Source: Paenibacillus sp. DMB5 (GTDB lineage Bacteria; Bacillota; Bacilli; Paenibacillales; Paenibacillaceae). Taken from it: DNA of 64,000 nucleotides. Made by a program: the position numbers and the translations under genes. Below the pieces are notes generated by a model, which saw only the letters and a list, made by a program, of their open reading frames with translations, had not been told where the DNA came from and searched no databases. The stretch covers positions 78,209 to 142,208 of the forward strand of contig NZ_LRAC01000098.1 in the NCBI RefSeq assembly GCF_001517085.1, in the 5' to 3' direction. This document shows, piece by piece, positions 7,929 to 15,678 of the stretch; within the stretch, counting starts at the first letter, position 1, and every line of letters starts with the position of its first letter.

Positions 7929-9106
7929 ATGTCAAAACATATCGTTATTCTGGGTGCAGGGTACGGCGGCTTGCTGAGCGCGCTGACTGTGCGTAAATAT
8001 ATGAGCAAAGCAGAAGCAAAAGTTACCGTGGTCAATCAATATCCGACCCATCAGATCATTACGGAGCTTCACCGCCTGGCTGCCGGCAGCATCTCGGAGA
8101 AGGCCATTGCCATGCCGCTCGTTAAGCTGTTTGCCGGCAAGGATATTGATCTCAAAATCGCCAAGGTAAAATCGTTCTCTGTGGACAACAAGCAGATCAG
8201 CCTGTCAGACGGCTCAACCCTTTCTTATGATGCGCTTGTTGTCGGACTTGGCAGCATAACCGCTTATTTCGGAATTCCGGGTCTGGAGCAGTACAGCATG
8301 GTCCTGAAATCGGCAGAGGATGCCAAAAACATTCATGCCCACATTGAAAATAAAATTGCTGAATATGCGAAAAGCAAAAATCCGGCGGATGCAACCATTC
8401 TGATCGGCGGCGGCGGCCTTACGGGTGTCGAGCTGGTTGGTGAAATTGCCGATGTACTGCCTAAGCTGACCAGAAAGTACGGGGTTGATCCTAAGGAAAT
8501 CAAGCTTTTGCTCGTTGAAGCCGGTCCTAAGATTCTGCCGGTACTGCCGGATCACCTGATCGAGCGTGCGACAACCAGCCTTGAAGCACGCGGAGTACAG
8601 TTCCTGACAGGCCTTCCTGTAACCAACGTTGAAGGCAACACCATTGACCTCAAGGACGGACAAAAGATCGTTGCCAATACCTTCGTCTGGACCGGAGGCG
8701 TGCAGGGTAATCCGCTGGTCGGCGAATCCGGACTTGAGGCAACCGCGGCCGGGCGACCGTCAATGATTATCTGCAGTCCACCTCACACAAGGATGTATTC
8801 GTCGCCGGAGACAGCGCCGTTTACTTCGCGGCTGACGGCCGTCCATATCCGCCGACTGCCCAGATCGCATGGCAGATGGGTGAGCTGATTGGTTATAATC
8901 TGTATGCAGCTCTGAACAACAAGTCGCTGGAAACCTTCAGCCCGATTAACTCGGGGACACTTGCCAGCCTTGGCCGTAAAGACGGAGTAGCTATTATCGG
9001 AGGCAGCTCGACTCCGCTCAAAGGCCTGCCTGCAACCATGATGAAGGAAGCCAGCAACATCCGTTACCTGACTCACATTAAAGGCCTGTTCAGTCTGGCA
9101 TATTAA
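7929..9106 (+). CDS. ndh: Type II NADH dehydrogenase (NDH-2), one-base frameshift
   Basis: A 392-residue flavoprotein that passes electrons from NADH to menaquinone without pumping protons. Start ATG 7929 is set by GGAGGAAATAGA. Residues 3-20 hold the FAD-binding VILGAGYGG; the NADH-binding Rossmann motif IGGGGLTGVELVGE lies near residue 160; the second frame carries HKDVFVAGDSA and PTAQIAWQMGE of the C-terminal FAD contact region. The frame breaks at about 8755, where AAGR should continue as TVNDYLQST; one G seems lost. Membrane binding would be by the C-terminal helices. It is the second gene of the Rex-controlled operon. Confidence 0.93.
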
Positions 9107-9144
9107 TTCTTTGCCGTGCTGTAATCCTTAAGGCATCTATACAG

Positions 9145-9230
9145 CCCCCTCAATCATCCTGCCCCCTCAATCATCCTGAAAAATGCATGCCTGTACATGC
9201 GCAGGAGGATAAGAGGGGGTTTGTGTTTTA
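9145..9230 (+). terminator. ndh terminator with a tandemly duplicated left arm
   Basis: The 17-base left arm CCCCCTCAATCATCCTG occurs twice in tandem (9145-9161 and 9162-9178) before the right arm AGGAGGATAAGAGGGGG at 9203-9219 and a T-rich tail. Either copy can pair with the right arm. Confidence 0.7.
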
Positions 9231-9345
9231 GTTAGCTTGTTATTGTATTTCCGGGTTATGGAAAATATCCGCTGTACTATTCTGCTCCCTTTGCTATAAT
9301 AGCCTTGTTTATATCAATCTAATTCCGTATAGGAGGATTTGAGAT

Positions 9346-9975
9346 ATGGGGTTCAAAGACAATGATGTGATTATATTTATCGGCGACAGCATTACGGACT
9401 GTGGACGGGATTACAATGATGCCGGGTCGCTTGGAAACGGTTACGCGTTGATGGCAGCCGCCCGGCTTGGACTGCAGTATCCGGAGAAGAAGCTGACGGT
9501 ATATAACCGCGGGATTAACGGCAACCGGGTGACTGACCTGCAGCGCCGCTGGGACAAGGATTGCCTGGAGCTGAAGCCGGATTGGGTATCGGTCTATATC
9601 GGAATAAATGATACATGGCGCTGGTATGATTCAGGCTTTGAGACAACGGCGGCGGAATTTGAAGCCGCTTACCGGGATCTGATTGAACGGACCAAGGCGG
9701 CGACGGATGCCCGGCTGGTGCTGATTGAGCCGTTCGTCCTTCCCGTGCCGGAGGACCGGAAGGGCTGGCGCACGGATCTGGACCCGAAAATTCATGTAGT
9801 GCGATCGCTGGCAAGGGAATACGGTGCAGTGCTTGTCCCGCTGGACGGCTTGTTCGCGGCCGCCTCAGTCAAGGCGGAGCCTGCATTCTGGGCAGGTGAT
9901 GGCGTTCATCCTTCTCCAGCCGGCCACGCTCTGATCGCCGAGGCCTGGCTGAAAGCGGTTGGAGCAATCCAATAG
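9346..9975 (+). CDS. SGNH/GDSL-family hydrolase
   Basis: A 209-residue cytosolic esterase-type protein. Block I FIGDSITDCGRD carries the nucleophile Ser, block II NRGINGNRV the oxyanion Gly, block III YIGINDTW the Asn, and block V GDGVHPSPAGH the catalytic Asp and His. It is full length for the family and has no signal peptide. AGGAGG precedes the start. Such enzymes deacylate or deacetylate carbohydrates or lipids; the substrate is unknown. It is flanked by terminators and looks monocistronic. Confidence 0.9.
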   Translation: MGFKDNDVIIFIGDSITDCGRDYNDAGSLGNGYALMAAARLGLQYPEKKLTVYNRGINGNRVTDLQRRWDKDCLELKPDWVSVYIGINDTWRWYDSGFETTAAEFEAAYRDLIERTKAATDARLVLIEPFVLPVPEDRKGWRTDLDPKIHVVRSLAREYGAVLVPLDGLFAAASVKAEPAFWAGDGVHPSPAGHALIAEAWLKAVGAIQ

Positions 9976-9998
9976 CCTCATACAGCTTCGAATGACAC

Positions 9999-10043
9999 AA
10001 GACTGATCCGTTAGAGGTAATGCTGCGGACCGGTCTTTTTTTG
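9999..10043 (+). terminator. Probable terminator of the SGNH hydrolase gene
   Basis: The AAGACTGATCCG arm (9999-10010) pairs imperfectly with CGGACCGGTCTT (10025-10036) and is followed by a T run. Confidence 0.6.
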
Positions 10044-10113
10044 ACTGGCAGCCCGGCGTTTACGGTGTTTATTTTATTATGCTGCCTGAGACTGTTATAA
10101 TGGATGGATACAT

Positions 10114-10248
10114 ATGGACTTGGAGCCTGTGAGACGGCTTCTGCACACTTTTCCATTGAGCAATCAATATAATGAAGAATTAGCGTTCGATCATTTGTTT
10201 GCGGTGGAATACGGCAATAGAACGTTGACGGCCAAGCCATATCATTAA
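10114..10248 (+). CDS. Possible small protein upstream of the aminopeptidase gene
   Basis: A 44-residue frame (MDLEPVRRLLHTFPLSNQYN at its start, ending in TAKPYH) runs from ATG 10114 to TAA 10246-10248, preceded by TATAAT at 10096-10101 and a weak GGATGGA. It ends 14 bases before the next gene. No family is recognised. It could be a leader peptide or a chance frame; only position and an intact frame support it. Confidence 0.3.
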   Translation: MDLEPVRRLLHTFPLSNQYNEELAFDHLFAVEYGNRTLTAKPYH

Positions 10249-10262
10249 AGGAAGTGGACTAG

Positions 10263-11009
10263 ATGACAAGCGATAATGCACAGGATTTGCAAGGCCTTCA
10301 GGCAGCAGGTAAAGTGGTCGGACATACAATTGCCGAGATGAGGAGGCAGGTAGTGCCCGGAATGACCACAGCTGAGCTTGACGGAATTGGCGCAGCGCTG
10401 CTGGAGCGGTTCGGCGCGAAGTCGGCTCCAAAAGTAACCTATGATTTTCCGGGGAGCACCTGTATCAGTATCAACGATGAAGTGGCCCACGGGATACCCG
10501 GCCCGCGGGTGATCCAGCCCGGAGACCTGATTAACATTGATGTCTCGGCTGTGCTGAACGGATATTATGCGGATGCCGGAGTTTCTTTTCAGCTTCCGCC
10601 CTATAATGAGAAGCTGCTTCACCTGTGCCGCAGTACAGAGGAGACTATGATGAGTGTAATCAACCATCTGCGGGCGGGAATGAAGGTGAACGAGATCGGC
10701 CGTGTGATGGAGCTGGAAGCCGGTAAACGCGGCTATAAGGTCATCCGCAACCTATGCAGCCACGGGATCGGCAAAGCGCTGCATGAAAAGCCGTTTGAAA
10801 TCCTGCCGTTTTATAATCCGCGTGTAACGACGGTGCTGAAAGAGGGCCAGGTCATTACAGTGGAACCTTTCCTGAGTACCGGCGATGATTTTGCGGAACA
10901 GCAAAGTGACGGATGGACCCTCAGCGTCAAGGGAGGAAGCCGGGTTGCCCAGTTTGAGCATACGATTATCGTGACCAAAGGCAAGCCGATTATTTTGACG
11001 AGCGCGTAA
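10263..11009 (+). CDS. map: Type I methionine aminopeptidase
   Basis: A 248-residue enzyme that removes the initiator Met from new proteins. The five metal ligands are visible: D in NIDVSAV, D in YYADAGVSF, H in CSHGIGK, E in VEPFLS and E in QFEHTI; the substrate His lies in EVAHGIPG. There is no N-terminal zinc extension. AAGGAAGT precedes ATG 10263. It is outside the ribosomal protein cluster where the main map copy normally lies, so it is probably a second paralogue like those of bacilli. Confidence 0.92.
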   Translation: MTSDNAQDLQGLQAAGKVVGHTIAEMRRQVVPGMTTAELDGIGAALLERFGAKSAPKVTYDFPGSTCISINDEVAHGIPGPRVIQPGDLINIDVSAVLNGYYADAGVSFQLPPYNEKLLHLCRSTEETMMSVINHLRAGMKVNEIGRVMELEAGKRGYKVIRNLCSHGIGKALHEKPFEILPFYNPRVTTVLKEGQVITVEPFLSTGDDFAEQQSDGWTLSVKGGSRVAQFEHTIIVTKGKPIILTSA

Positions 11010-11167
11010 GAACCGTACTCTACAAGCCAGCGTGAAGTTTACAGATATGCATTTGGGGCTGTACCGGTAGTCAGATTAAAGGCTGTCCGGGGCAGCCCCT
11101 GCTGTTTTACTGTAAAGCATCATTTATATAAGAACCATAAGCAGCTGGTTGGAAAGGAGTGTTGAGC

Positions 11168-11752
11168 GTGAAAATGGCTTTTATTCTTTTCGATGGAGTT
11201 ACGTTTCTGGATTTCGCAGGCTTCTATGATGTGATCTACCGTTTGGGGCAGTTTGAGGCCGGGCAAGGGCTGGAATGGGAAATTTGCGGCATGCGGGAAG
11301 AAGTTTCGGATGAATTGGGTTTAACAGTCAAAGTAGGACGGGTGCAGCCTGATTTATCAGCTTATGACCTGATTTTTGTACCGGGTGGTCTTGGAACCAG
11401 AAAGCTCAGGAATGATGCTGATTTCATAAAATGGCTTCAGAGCGCAGCGGAGGTTCCCTACAAAATTTCTGTATGCACCGGTTCGCTGCTGTTAGGCGCC
11501 GCCGGTTTTCTGGCTGGACGCAGTGCAACCTCACATCCGTCTGCCTATGAATTGCTGGCGCCTCACTGCAGCAATGTTGTGAAAGCCCGGATCGTTCATG
11601 ACGGTAACATCATAACTGGCGGAGGGGTCTCGACATCCATTGATCTTGGATTATATGTGTTGTCACTGCTGGCCGGTGAGGAGGCTATGCTGACGGTGAA
11701 GCAGCAGATTGACTACCCCTACGTTACACAGGGGATCGTACAGAGGCAGTGA
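11168..11752 (+). CDS. DJ-1/PfpI-family protein
   Basis: A 194-residue class I glutamine-amidotransferase-like protein. GTG 11168 is preferred because AAAGGAG sits eight bases upstream. LFDGVTFLDFAGFYDV near the N-terminus, the FVPGGLGTRKL loop and the nucleophile elbow SVCTGSLLLGAAG mark the family; the ATSHPSAYELL segment follows. No AraC helix-turn-helix is attached. Members act as deglycases, isonitrile hydratases or chaperones; which one applies is not visible. Its end overlaps the region just before the HEAT-repeat gene, suggesting co-transcription. Confidence 0.85.
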   Translation: MKMAFILFDGVTFLDFAGFYDVIYRLGQFEAGQGLEWEICGMREEVSDELGLTVKVGRVQPDLSAYDLIFVPGGLGTRKLRNDADFIKWLQSAAEVPYKISVCTGSLLLGAAGFLAGRSATSHPSAYELLAPHCSNVVKARIVHDGNIITGGGVSTSIDLGLYVLSLLAGEEAMLTVKQQIDYPYVTQGIVQRQ

Positions 11753-11778
11753 TAACATTTCGTGAAGGGATGATAGAG

Positions 11779-12567
11779 ATGCGAGATAAGCAGGAGGATA
11801 CCGTGCCGTTACAGGAGTGGATCCAAAACCGCGAGAGCTGGCCGCTGCTGGAGGAATACTTACAGCTCCGCAGCGGACTGCCCGGACCGCGGGCCAATCT
11901 GGAGCTGGCTGCCCGGTTCGCCCGCGAGTATGCAAGATCGGAAATATCAGATACGGCATGGATTCTGTTGACCGGATGGGCGGAAGAGTCCGGCGAATAT
12001 TTACCTTTCTGTGCGGTCCAGGCTTGTGCAGCCCATTATTCTTTTGCAGACAGCCTTCGGCGCAGCCGGATTAAGAAGATGCTTAAACAGGCCATGAATG
12101 ATGCGAGATGGCGGGTCCGTGAGTCGGCTGCAATAGGACTGCAGTATGTTGGTGAGTATAATTTCCCGGTGCTGCAGGAGCTGCTGGACAGCTGGCGGCC
12201 GGAAGCCACGATGCTGGAACAGCGTGCTTTTTTGGCCGGTCTGGCTCATCCGCCGCTGCTCAAATCCAAGGATCAGGCTAAATACAGCCTAGGTTTGGCT
12301 GCTGAAATCACAGGTGGAATCCTGGAAGGCCGGGCAGCAGGCTATGATCCTGAACATTTCCGGGTATTGTCCAAAGGGCTGGAATATAGCCTCAGCCTGT
12401 TCGTAGCCGCTGAACCAGAAGCGGGCTTCGCCATGCTGGACAGGCTCGCGGCAAGCGGTGATGATCGCATGATCAGAATCGTGAAGAGTAACCTGTCAAA
12501 ATCCAGACTGTCCAAAAAGTATCCGGGGCAGGTGGAAGCGCTGCTGGCGGGATTGACTTCTGTTTAA
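11779..12567 (+). CDS. HEAT-repeat-like protein
   Basis: A 262-residue all-helical protein. ATG 11779 follows GAAGGGA. The centre (KKMLKQAMNDARWRVRESAAIGLQYVG) is a clear HEAT/PBS-lyase-type repeat and the helices before and after have the same two-helix rhythm. No catalytic motif is seen. Such proteins serve as scaffolds; some members of this group are annotated as DNA alkylation repair-like. It starts 26 bases after the DJ-1 gene and may share its transcript. Confidence 0.75.
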   Translation: MRDKQEDTVPLQEWIQNRESWPLLEEYLQLRSGLPGPRANLELAARFAREYARSEISDTAWILLTGWAEESGEYLPFCAVQACAAHYSFADSLRRSRIKKMLKQAMNDARWRVRESAAIGLQYVGEYNFPVLQELLDSWRPEATMLEQRAFLAGLAHPPLLKSKDQAKYSLGLAAEITGGILEGRAAGYDPEHFRVLSKGLEYSLSLFVAAEPEAGFAMLDRLAASGDDRMIRIVKSNLSKSRLSKKYPGQVEALLAGLTSV

Positions 12568-12570
12568 AAT

Positions 12571-12587
12571 GTAACTATTATAGTTGC
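12571..12587. promoter_or_regulatory. Palindromic operator upstream of the Rrf2 gene
   Basis: GTAACTATTATAGTTGC is a near-perfect inverted repeat about 40 bases before the rrf2 start, a position suited to autorepression. A related AACTAT...AGTT sequence overlaps the promoter at 13902-13930. Confidence 0.55.
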
Positions 12588-12628
12588 ATCTATAGCTTTT
12601 GTCTGAAGGCTTCAAAGGAGAGATACCC

Positions 12629-13051
12629 ATGAACATCAGCACCCGATTTGCGGTCGCTATTCATATTTTGACGTTAATAGACAGCAATAAGGAAGGCAAG
12701 AGCACATCCGAATGGATTGCCGGCAGTGTGAACACCAATCCGGTGGTAATCCGGCGGCTTACCGGCATGCTGAACAAGGCCGGACTGGTGGAGGTCCGTC
12801 CCGGTGTGGCAGGTGCCAAGCTTACGCGCAGTGCGGCAGACATTACTCTTCTGGACATATACCGGGCTGTAAATGCTGTAGAGGAAGACAGCCTGTTCTC
12901 CGTGCACGACCATCCCAATCCGGAGTGTCCTGTCGGCAAGAATATCGCAGGTGCGATTGTACCGGTCTTTTCCATGGCCCAGAAGGCAATGGAGAAGGTG
13001 CTGCAGGAGGTTACGCTCGATCAGATTGTGGACCAGATCCCGGCTGTCTGA
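12629..13051 (+). CDS. Rrf2-family (YwnA-like) transcriptional repressor
   Basis: A 140-residue protein starting at ATG 12629 after AAAGGAGAG. The Rrf2 winged helix (RFAVAIHILTLID, then STSEWIAGSVNTNPVVIRRL and the RPGVAGAKL wing) covers residues 1-75. Only one Cys (in PECPVGKN) is in the usual effector loop, so this is a thiol-type sensor like YwnA/CymR relatives, not an iron-sulfur IscR. Candidate targets are itself and the catE-like/reductase operon at 14049, whose promoter carries similar boxes. Confidence 0.85.
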   Translation: MNISTRFAVAIHILTLIDSNKEGKSTSEWIAGSVNTNPVVIRRLTGMLNKAGLVEVRPGVAGAKLTRSAADITLLDIYRAVNAVEEDSLFSVHDHPNPECPVGKNIAGAIVPVFSMAQKAMEKVLQEVTLDQIVDQIPAV

Positions 13052-13219
13052 TAGAGGCTTGGAACTATGTTCCGGTCCCCATGCAATTCCTCTAAAAGTA
13101 ATTGTAGCAAAAATGTGACATTTTCTAAATTTAAGTTGGCTTTCAGCAGGATTTTATCTGATTTTAAGGTTTGGGTAGTATAGTTGAGTTCTCCACCCCC
13201 CAGTGGATGCATTATCGTT

Positions 13220-13256
13220 AGATCCTGTCGTGCCTCGGCAGGGTCTATTTGTTTTT
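13220..13256 (+). terminator. Terminator downstream of the Rrf2 gene
   Basis: AGATCCTGTCG (13220-13230) pairs with CGGCAGGGTCT (13236-13246); the tail is ATTTGTTTTT. Confidence 0.7.
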
Positions 13257-13359
13257 GTAACAGATGAATTATTCTTTTTATCAAACCTTTACCTGCGGTT
13301 CATGTTAATTTAAGCTTCGGTTATTATAGTAATCACATGACCCCCTTATAATAGACTTT

Positions 13360-13392
13360 GACCCTGCCGGACGCCGGCGGGGTCCTTTTTTT
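13360..13392 (+). terminator. Second terminator with a related stem
   Basis: GACCCTGCCGG (13360-13370) pairs with CCGGCGGGGTC (13374-13384) around a 3-base loop, followed by CTTTTTTT. The stem resembles that of the hairpin 140 bases upstream. Confidence 0.8.
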
Positions 13393-13507
13393 GACTGGAA
13401 AACGTGAGGGTATACATATTATTCCAAAACCTGTAAACTGGCACAAGGGAAGCGGAAATTGCTGACCGAATATGCCGGAAGAATGGGATAAGGAGAACAG
13501 GATACAT

Positions 13508-13885
13508 ATGAAAAGTAACACGTTTGTGATGCTGGGTGCGAGTCTGATGCTGAGCCTTTCTTTTATTACAGGATGCCTGATTATCAGCAATGAAAGAACT
13601 GAAAGTGCCGAGAGTGAGCGGATGGAAAGGACGACGGCGGACGGCAAAGAGATATTGACACTCCAGGAAACGGCGCAGCTCTTGAATCTGCAGGAAGAAC
13701 AGGTGACCAACATTATTAAGGCCGAGAATGCCATTCTAAGTAATAATGGCGTGTTTATCGGAAAACGGCTGCCTTACTATAGGATCGATAATGAATTTAT
13801 GTTCAGCAGGACGGAGCTGTTGGGCTGGGTACGAGCAGTAGCCGCGGAGAACCGGATTTATCAGGGAAACAAAATGATCAGATAG
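13508..13885 (+). CDS. Lipoprotein or membrane-anchored protein with an excisionase-like helix-turn-helix
   Basis: A 125-residue protein. ATG 13508 opens a signal sequence with the lipobox-like SFITGC (Cys about residue 21). After a charged linker, residues about 55-115 (ILTLQETAQLLNLQEEQV, then GVFIGKRLPYYRIDNEFMFSRTELLGWV) have the layout of excisionase/MerR-type winged helix domains: helix-turn-helix, wing with a basic KRLPYYRI, then a final helix. A DNA-binding fold behind a secretion signal is odd. Either the N-terminus is a plain membrane anchor with the domain inside, or the fold binds something else. AAGGAGAA lies somewhat far upstream. Confidence 0.65.
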   Translation: MKSNTFVMLGASLMLSLSFITGCLIISNERTESAESERMERTTADGKEILTLQETAQLLNLQEEQVTNIIKAENAILSNNGVFIGKRLPYYRIDNEFMFSRTELLGWVRAVAAENRIYQGNKMIR

Positions 13886-13901
13886 CATTTCATGAAAGTA
13901 A

Positions 13902-13930
13902 TTGACAAACTTTTGGGTCGCAACTATACT
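13902..13930 (+). promoter_or_regulatory. Sigma-A promoter of the catE-like operon
   Basis: TTGACA (13902-13907), a 17-base spacer and TATACT (13925-13930) form a near-consensus promoter. The -10 is embedded in AACTATACTAAAGTT, which resembles the operator at 12571, and a perfect palindrome GTAACAGTTAC follows at 13952-13962. Both are candidate repressor sites (Rrf2/YwnA or a HxlR-type quinone sensor). Confidence 0.7.
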
Positions 13931-14048
13931 AAAGTTAGTTAAAGTGTAACGGTAACAGTTACAAGTGCATGGCAATAGTAGCTGAGGTTAACACTAAGCC
14001 GTAGAATACCGGATTTAACGGAAGCGGCTATTTCAGGAGGAGTTTACC

Positions 14049-14912
14049 ATGACGGCAACAGCAGTTTTGCATGAGGATACACAGATTGGTCTGGTTCAGA
14101 TTAGAGTAAGCAATCTTGAGCGGTCGCTCGCTTTTTATCACAATGTAATCGGATTTCAGGTTTTGCGCCAAAGCGGCCGGGAAGCAGAATTGACAGCGGA
14201 CGGGCAGCAGGTGCTGCTGGTGCTGCGGGAGATTGAACACCCGCAGGTGTTAAGCCGCAAGCAGGCAGGCTTGTACCACTTCGCTATTCTGCTTCCGGAC
14301 CGTCCTAGTCTTGGACTGGTGCTTCGCAATCTTATCGCTTCCGACATAGAGGTAGGGCAAGGTGACCATCTGGTAAGTGAAGCGCTCTATATTCAGGACC
14401 CTGACGATAACGGGATCGAGCTGTACCGGGACCGCCCGCGTGATACGTGGAAGCGTGATGCTGCCGGAGATTACATTATGACAACTGATCCCGTGGATGT
14501 GGACGGATTGCTGGCCGCTTCGGAAGGCTTAACGTGGAATGGGCTGCCTGCAGGAACTGTAATCGGGCATGTGCATTTTCATGTAGGCAGCCTTGCGGAA
14601 GCGGAGAAATTTTATGTTACTGCGCTTGGATTTGAACCGACCACCCGCTACGGTAATTCGGCACTGTTCATCTCGGCCGGCGGGTATCATCACCATATGG
14701 GACTTAATGTATGGGCAGGCCAGGGGGCGCCGGCTACTCCGCAGAGTGCCCCGGGAATTGATTACTTCACCCTGCAGCTGCCTGACAGACAGGAAATTGC
14801 GGCTGCAGCGAAGCGGGTGCGCGAGGCCGGATATGATGTGACGGAGACGGCAGAGGGAGCCGTTATAACAGACCCATGGAACATTGGAATTCATTTAATT
14901 GTTCAGAACTAA
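14049..14912 (+). CDS. catE: CatE-like catechol-2,3-dioxygenase (VOC superfamily)
   Basis: A 287-residue protein with two tandem vicinal-oxygen-chelate modules (about residues 10-130 and 165-285). Candidate metal ligands are H in GLYHFAIL and HVHFHVG, and E in GIELYRD; the YHHHMGLNVW motif is typical of bacillar CatE. B. subtilis CatE opens catechol rings and belongs to the quinone/catechol stress response. AGGAGG precedes the start. It is followed 14 bases later by an NAD(P)-binding reductase and preceded by a strong promoter with operator-like palindromes, which suggests an inducible detoxification operon. Confidence 0.8.
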   Translation: MTATAVLHEDTQIGLVQIRVSNLERSLAFYHNVIGFQVLRQSGREAELTADGQQVLLVLREIEHPQVLSRKQAGLYHFAILLPDRPSLGLVLRNLIASDIEVGQGDHLVSEALYIQDPDDNGIELYRDRPRDTWKRDAAGDYIMTTDPVDVDGLLAASEGLTWNGLPAGTVIGHVHFHVGSLAEAEKFYVTALGFEPTTRYGNSALFISAGGYHHHMGLNVWAGQGAPATPQSAPGIDYFTLQLPDRQEIAAAAKRVREAGYDVTETAEGAVITDPWNIGIHLIVQN

Positions 14913-14926
14913 CAGGAGGAATTAAT

Positions 14927-15562
14927 ATGAAAATTGCAGTTATCGGAGCAGGCGGCAAAGCCGGAAGTGAAATTGTAAAGGAAGCACTCCAAAGAGGACA
15001 TGAAGTAACAGCCATTGTGCGGAGTGCCGCGAAGGTAACGGATAACAGAGCCGCTGTATTGGAAAAGGATGTTTTTGACCTGTCAGCCGGCGATCTGAAA
15101 GGATTCGATGCTGTTGTGAACGCCTTCGGTGCTCCGTTTGGCGAGGAGCATCTGCATGTGGATGCCGGAAATGTTCTGATTAGCGCACTGAAGGATGCTC
15201 CGGGAACACGGCTGATCGTTGTGGGCGGGGCAGGCAGCCTGTTTGTTGACGAAGCCAAAACGACCAGAGTTGTAGAGACACCGGGGTTTCCTGACTTTGT
15301 TAAGCCAACAGCGCTGAACCAAGGCCGAAATCTGGAGATTCTGCAGGGCACGGAAGGCCTGAAATGGACCTTTGTCAGCCCGTCCGCGAACTTCGCCGTT
15401 GGAGCCAGAACAGGCTCCTATGTGAAGGGCAAGGATCATCTGCTGGTTAACTCTAAAGGCGAAAGCTATGTCAGCTATGCTGATTATGCGATAGCCATAG
15501 TAGATGAGATAGAACAACCGCAGCATGTCGGGGAACGATTCACCGTTGTATCGGAATCATAA
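14927..15562 (+). CDS. NAD(P)-binding YwnB-like protein
   Basis: A 211-residue Rossmann protein beginning with IGAGGKAGSEIVKEALQRGHEVTAIVR, which fits the atypical SDR NmrA-like group. VVGGAGSLFVD and the PSANFA segment are family marks of YwnB/YhfK-type proteins. AGGAGG precedes ATG 14927. It is the second gene of the catE-like operon. In bacilli, YwnB-type genes are controlled by the Rrf2 protein YwnA, in line with the Rrf2 gene 1.9 kb upstream; that link is inferred. Confidence 0.82.
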   Translation: MKIAVIGAGGKAGSEIVKEALQRGHEVTAIVRSAAKVTDNRAAVLEKDVFDLSAGDLKGFDAVVNAFGAPFGEEHLHVDAGNVLISALKDAPGTRLIVVGGAGSLFVDEAKTTRVVETPGFPDFVKPTALNQGRNLEILQGTEGLKWTFVSPSANFAVGARTGSYVKGKDHLLVNSKGESYVSYADYAIAIVDEIEQPQHVGERFTVVSES

Positions 15563-15678
15563 TCCGCATACATTGAAGAAATAATTTGATTGCAGGAGGC
15601 ATAGCCGGGTGATGCGGTTATGCCTTCTTTTGGGATATAATAAGATGAAAAAATCATTGGGATCGGAGCTGATGCAGC

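Larger units (their letters stand above)
13052..13507. other. Intergenic stretch with two related terminators
   Basis: No gene is supported in these 455 bases. Two hairpins with similar stems are present at 13220-13256 and 13360-13392. Between them lie a TTATAGT-rich stretch and a TATAAT (13347-13352). A small transcript ending at the second hairpin is possible but unproven. Confidence 0.4.

Noticed and set aside
11041..11110. Terminator after the aminopeptidase gene
   Set aside because: A small GGCTG/CAGCC stem exists but there is no convincing T run.
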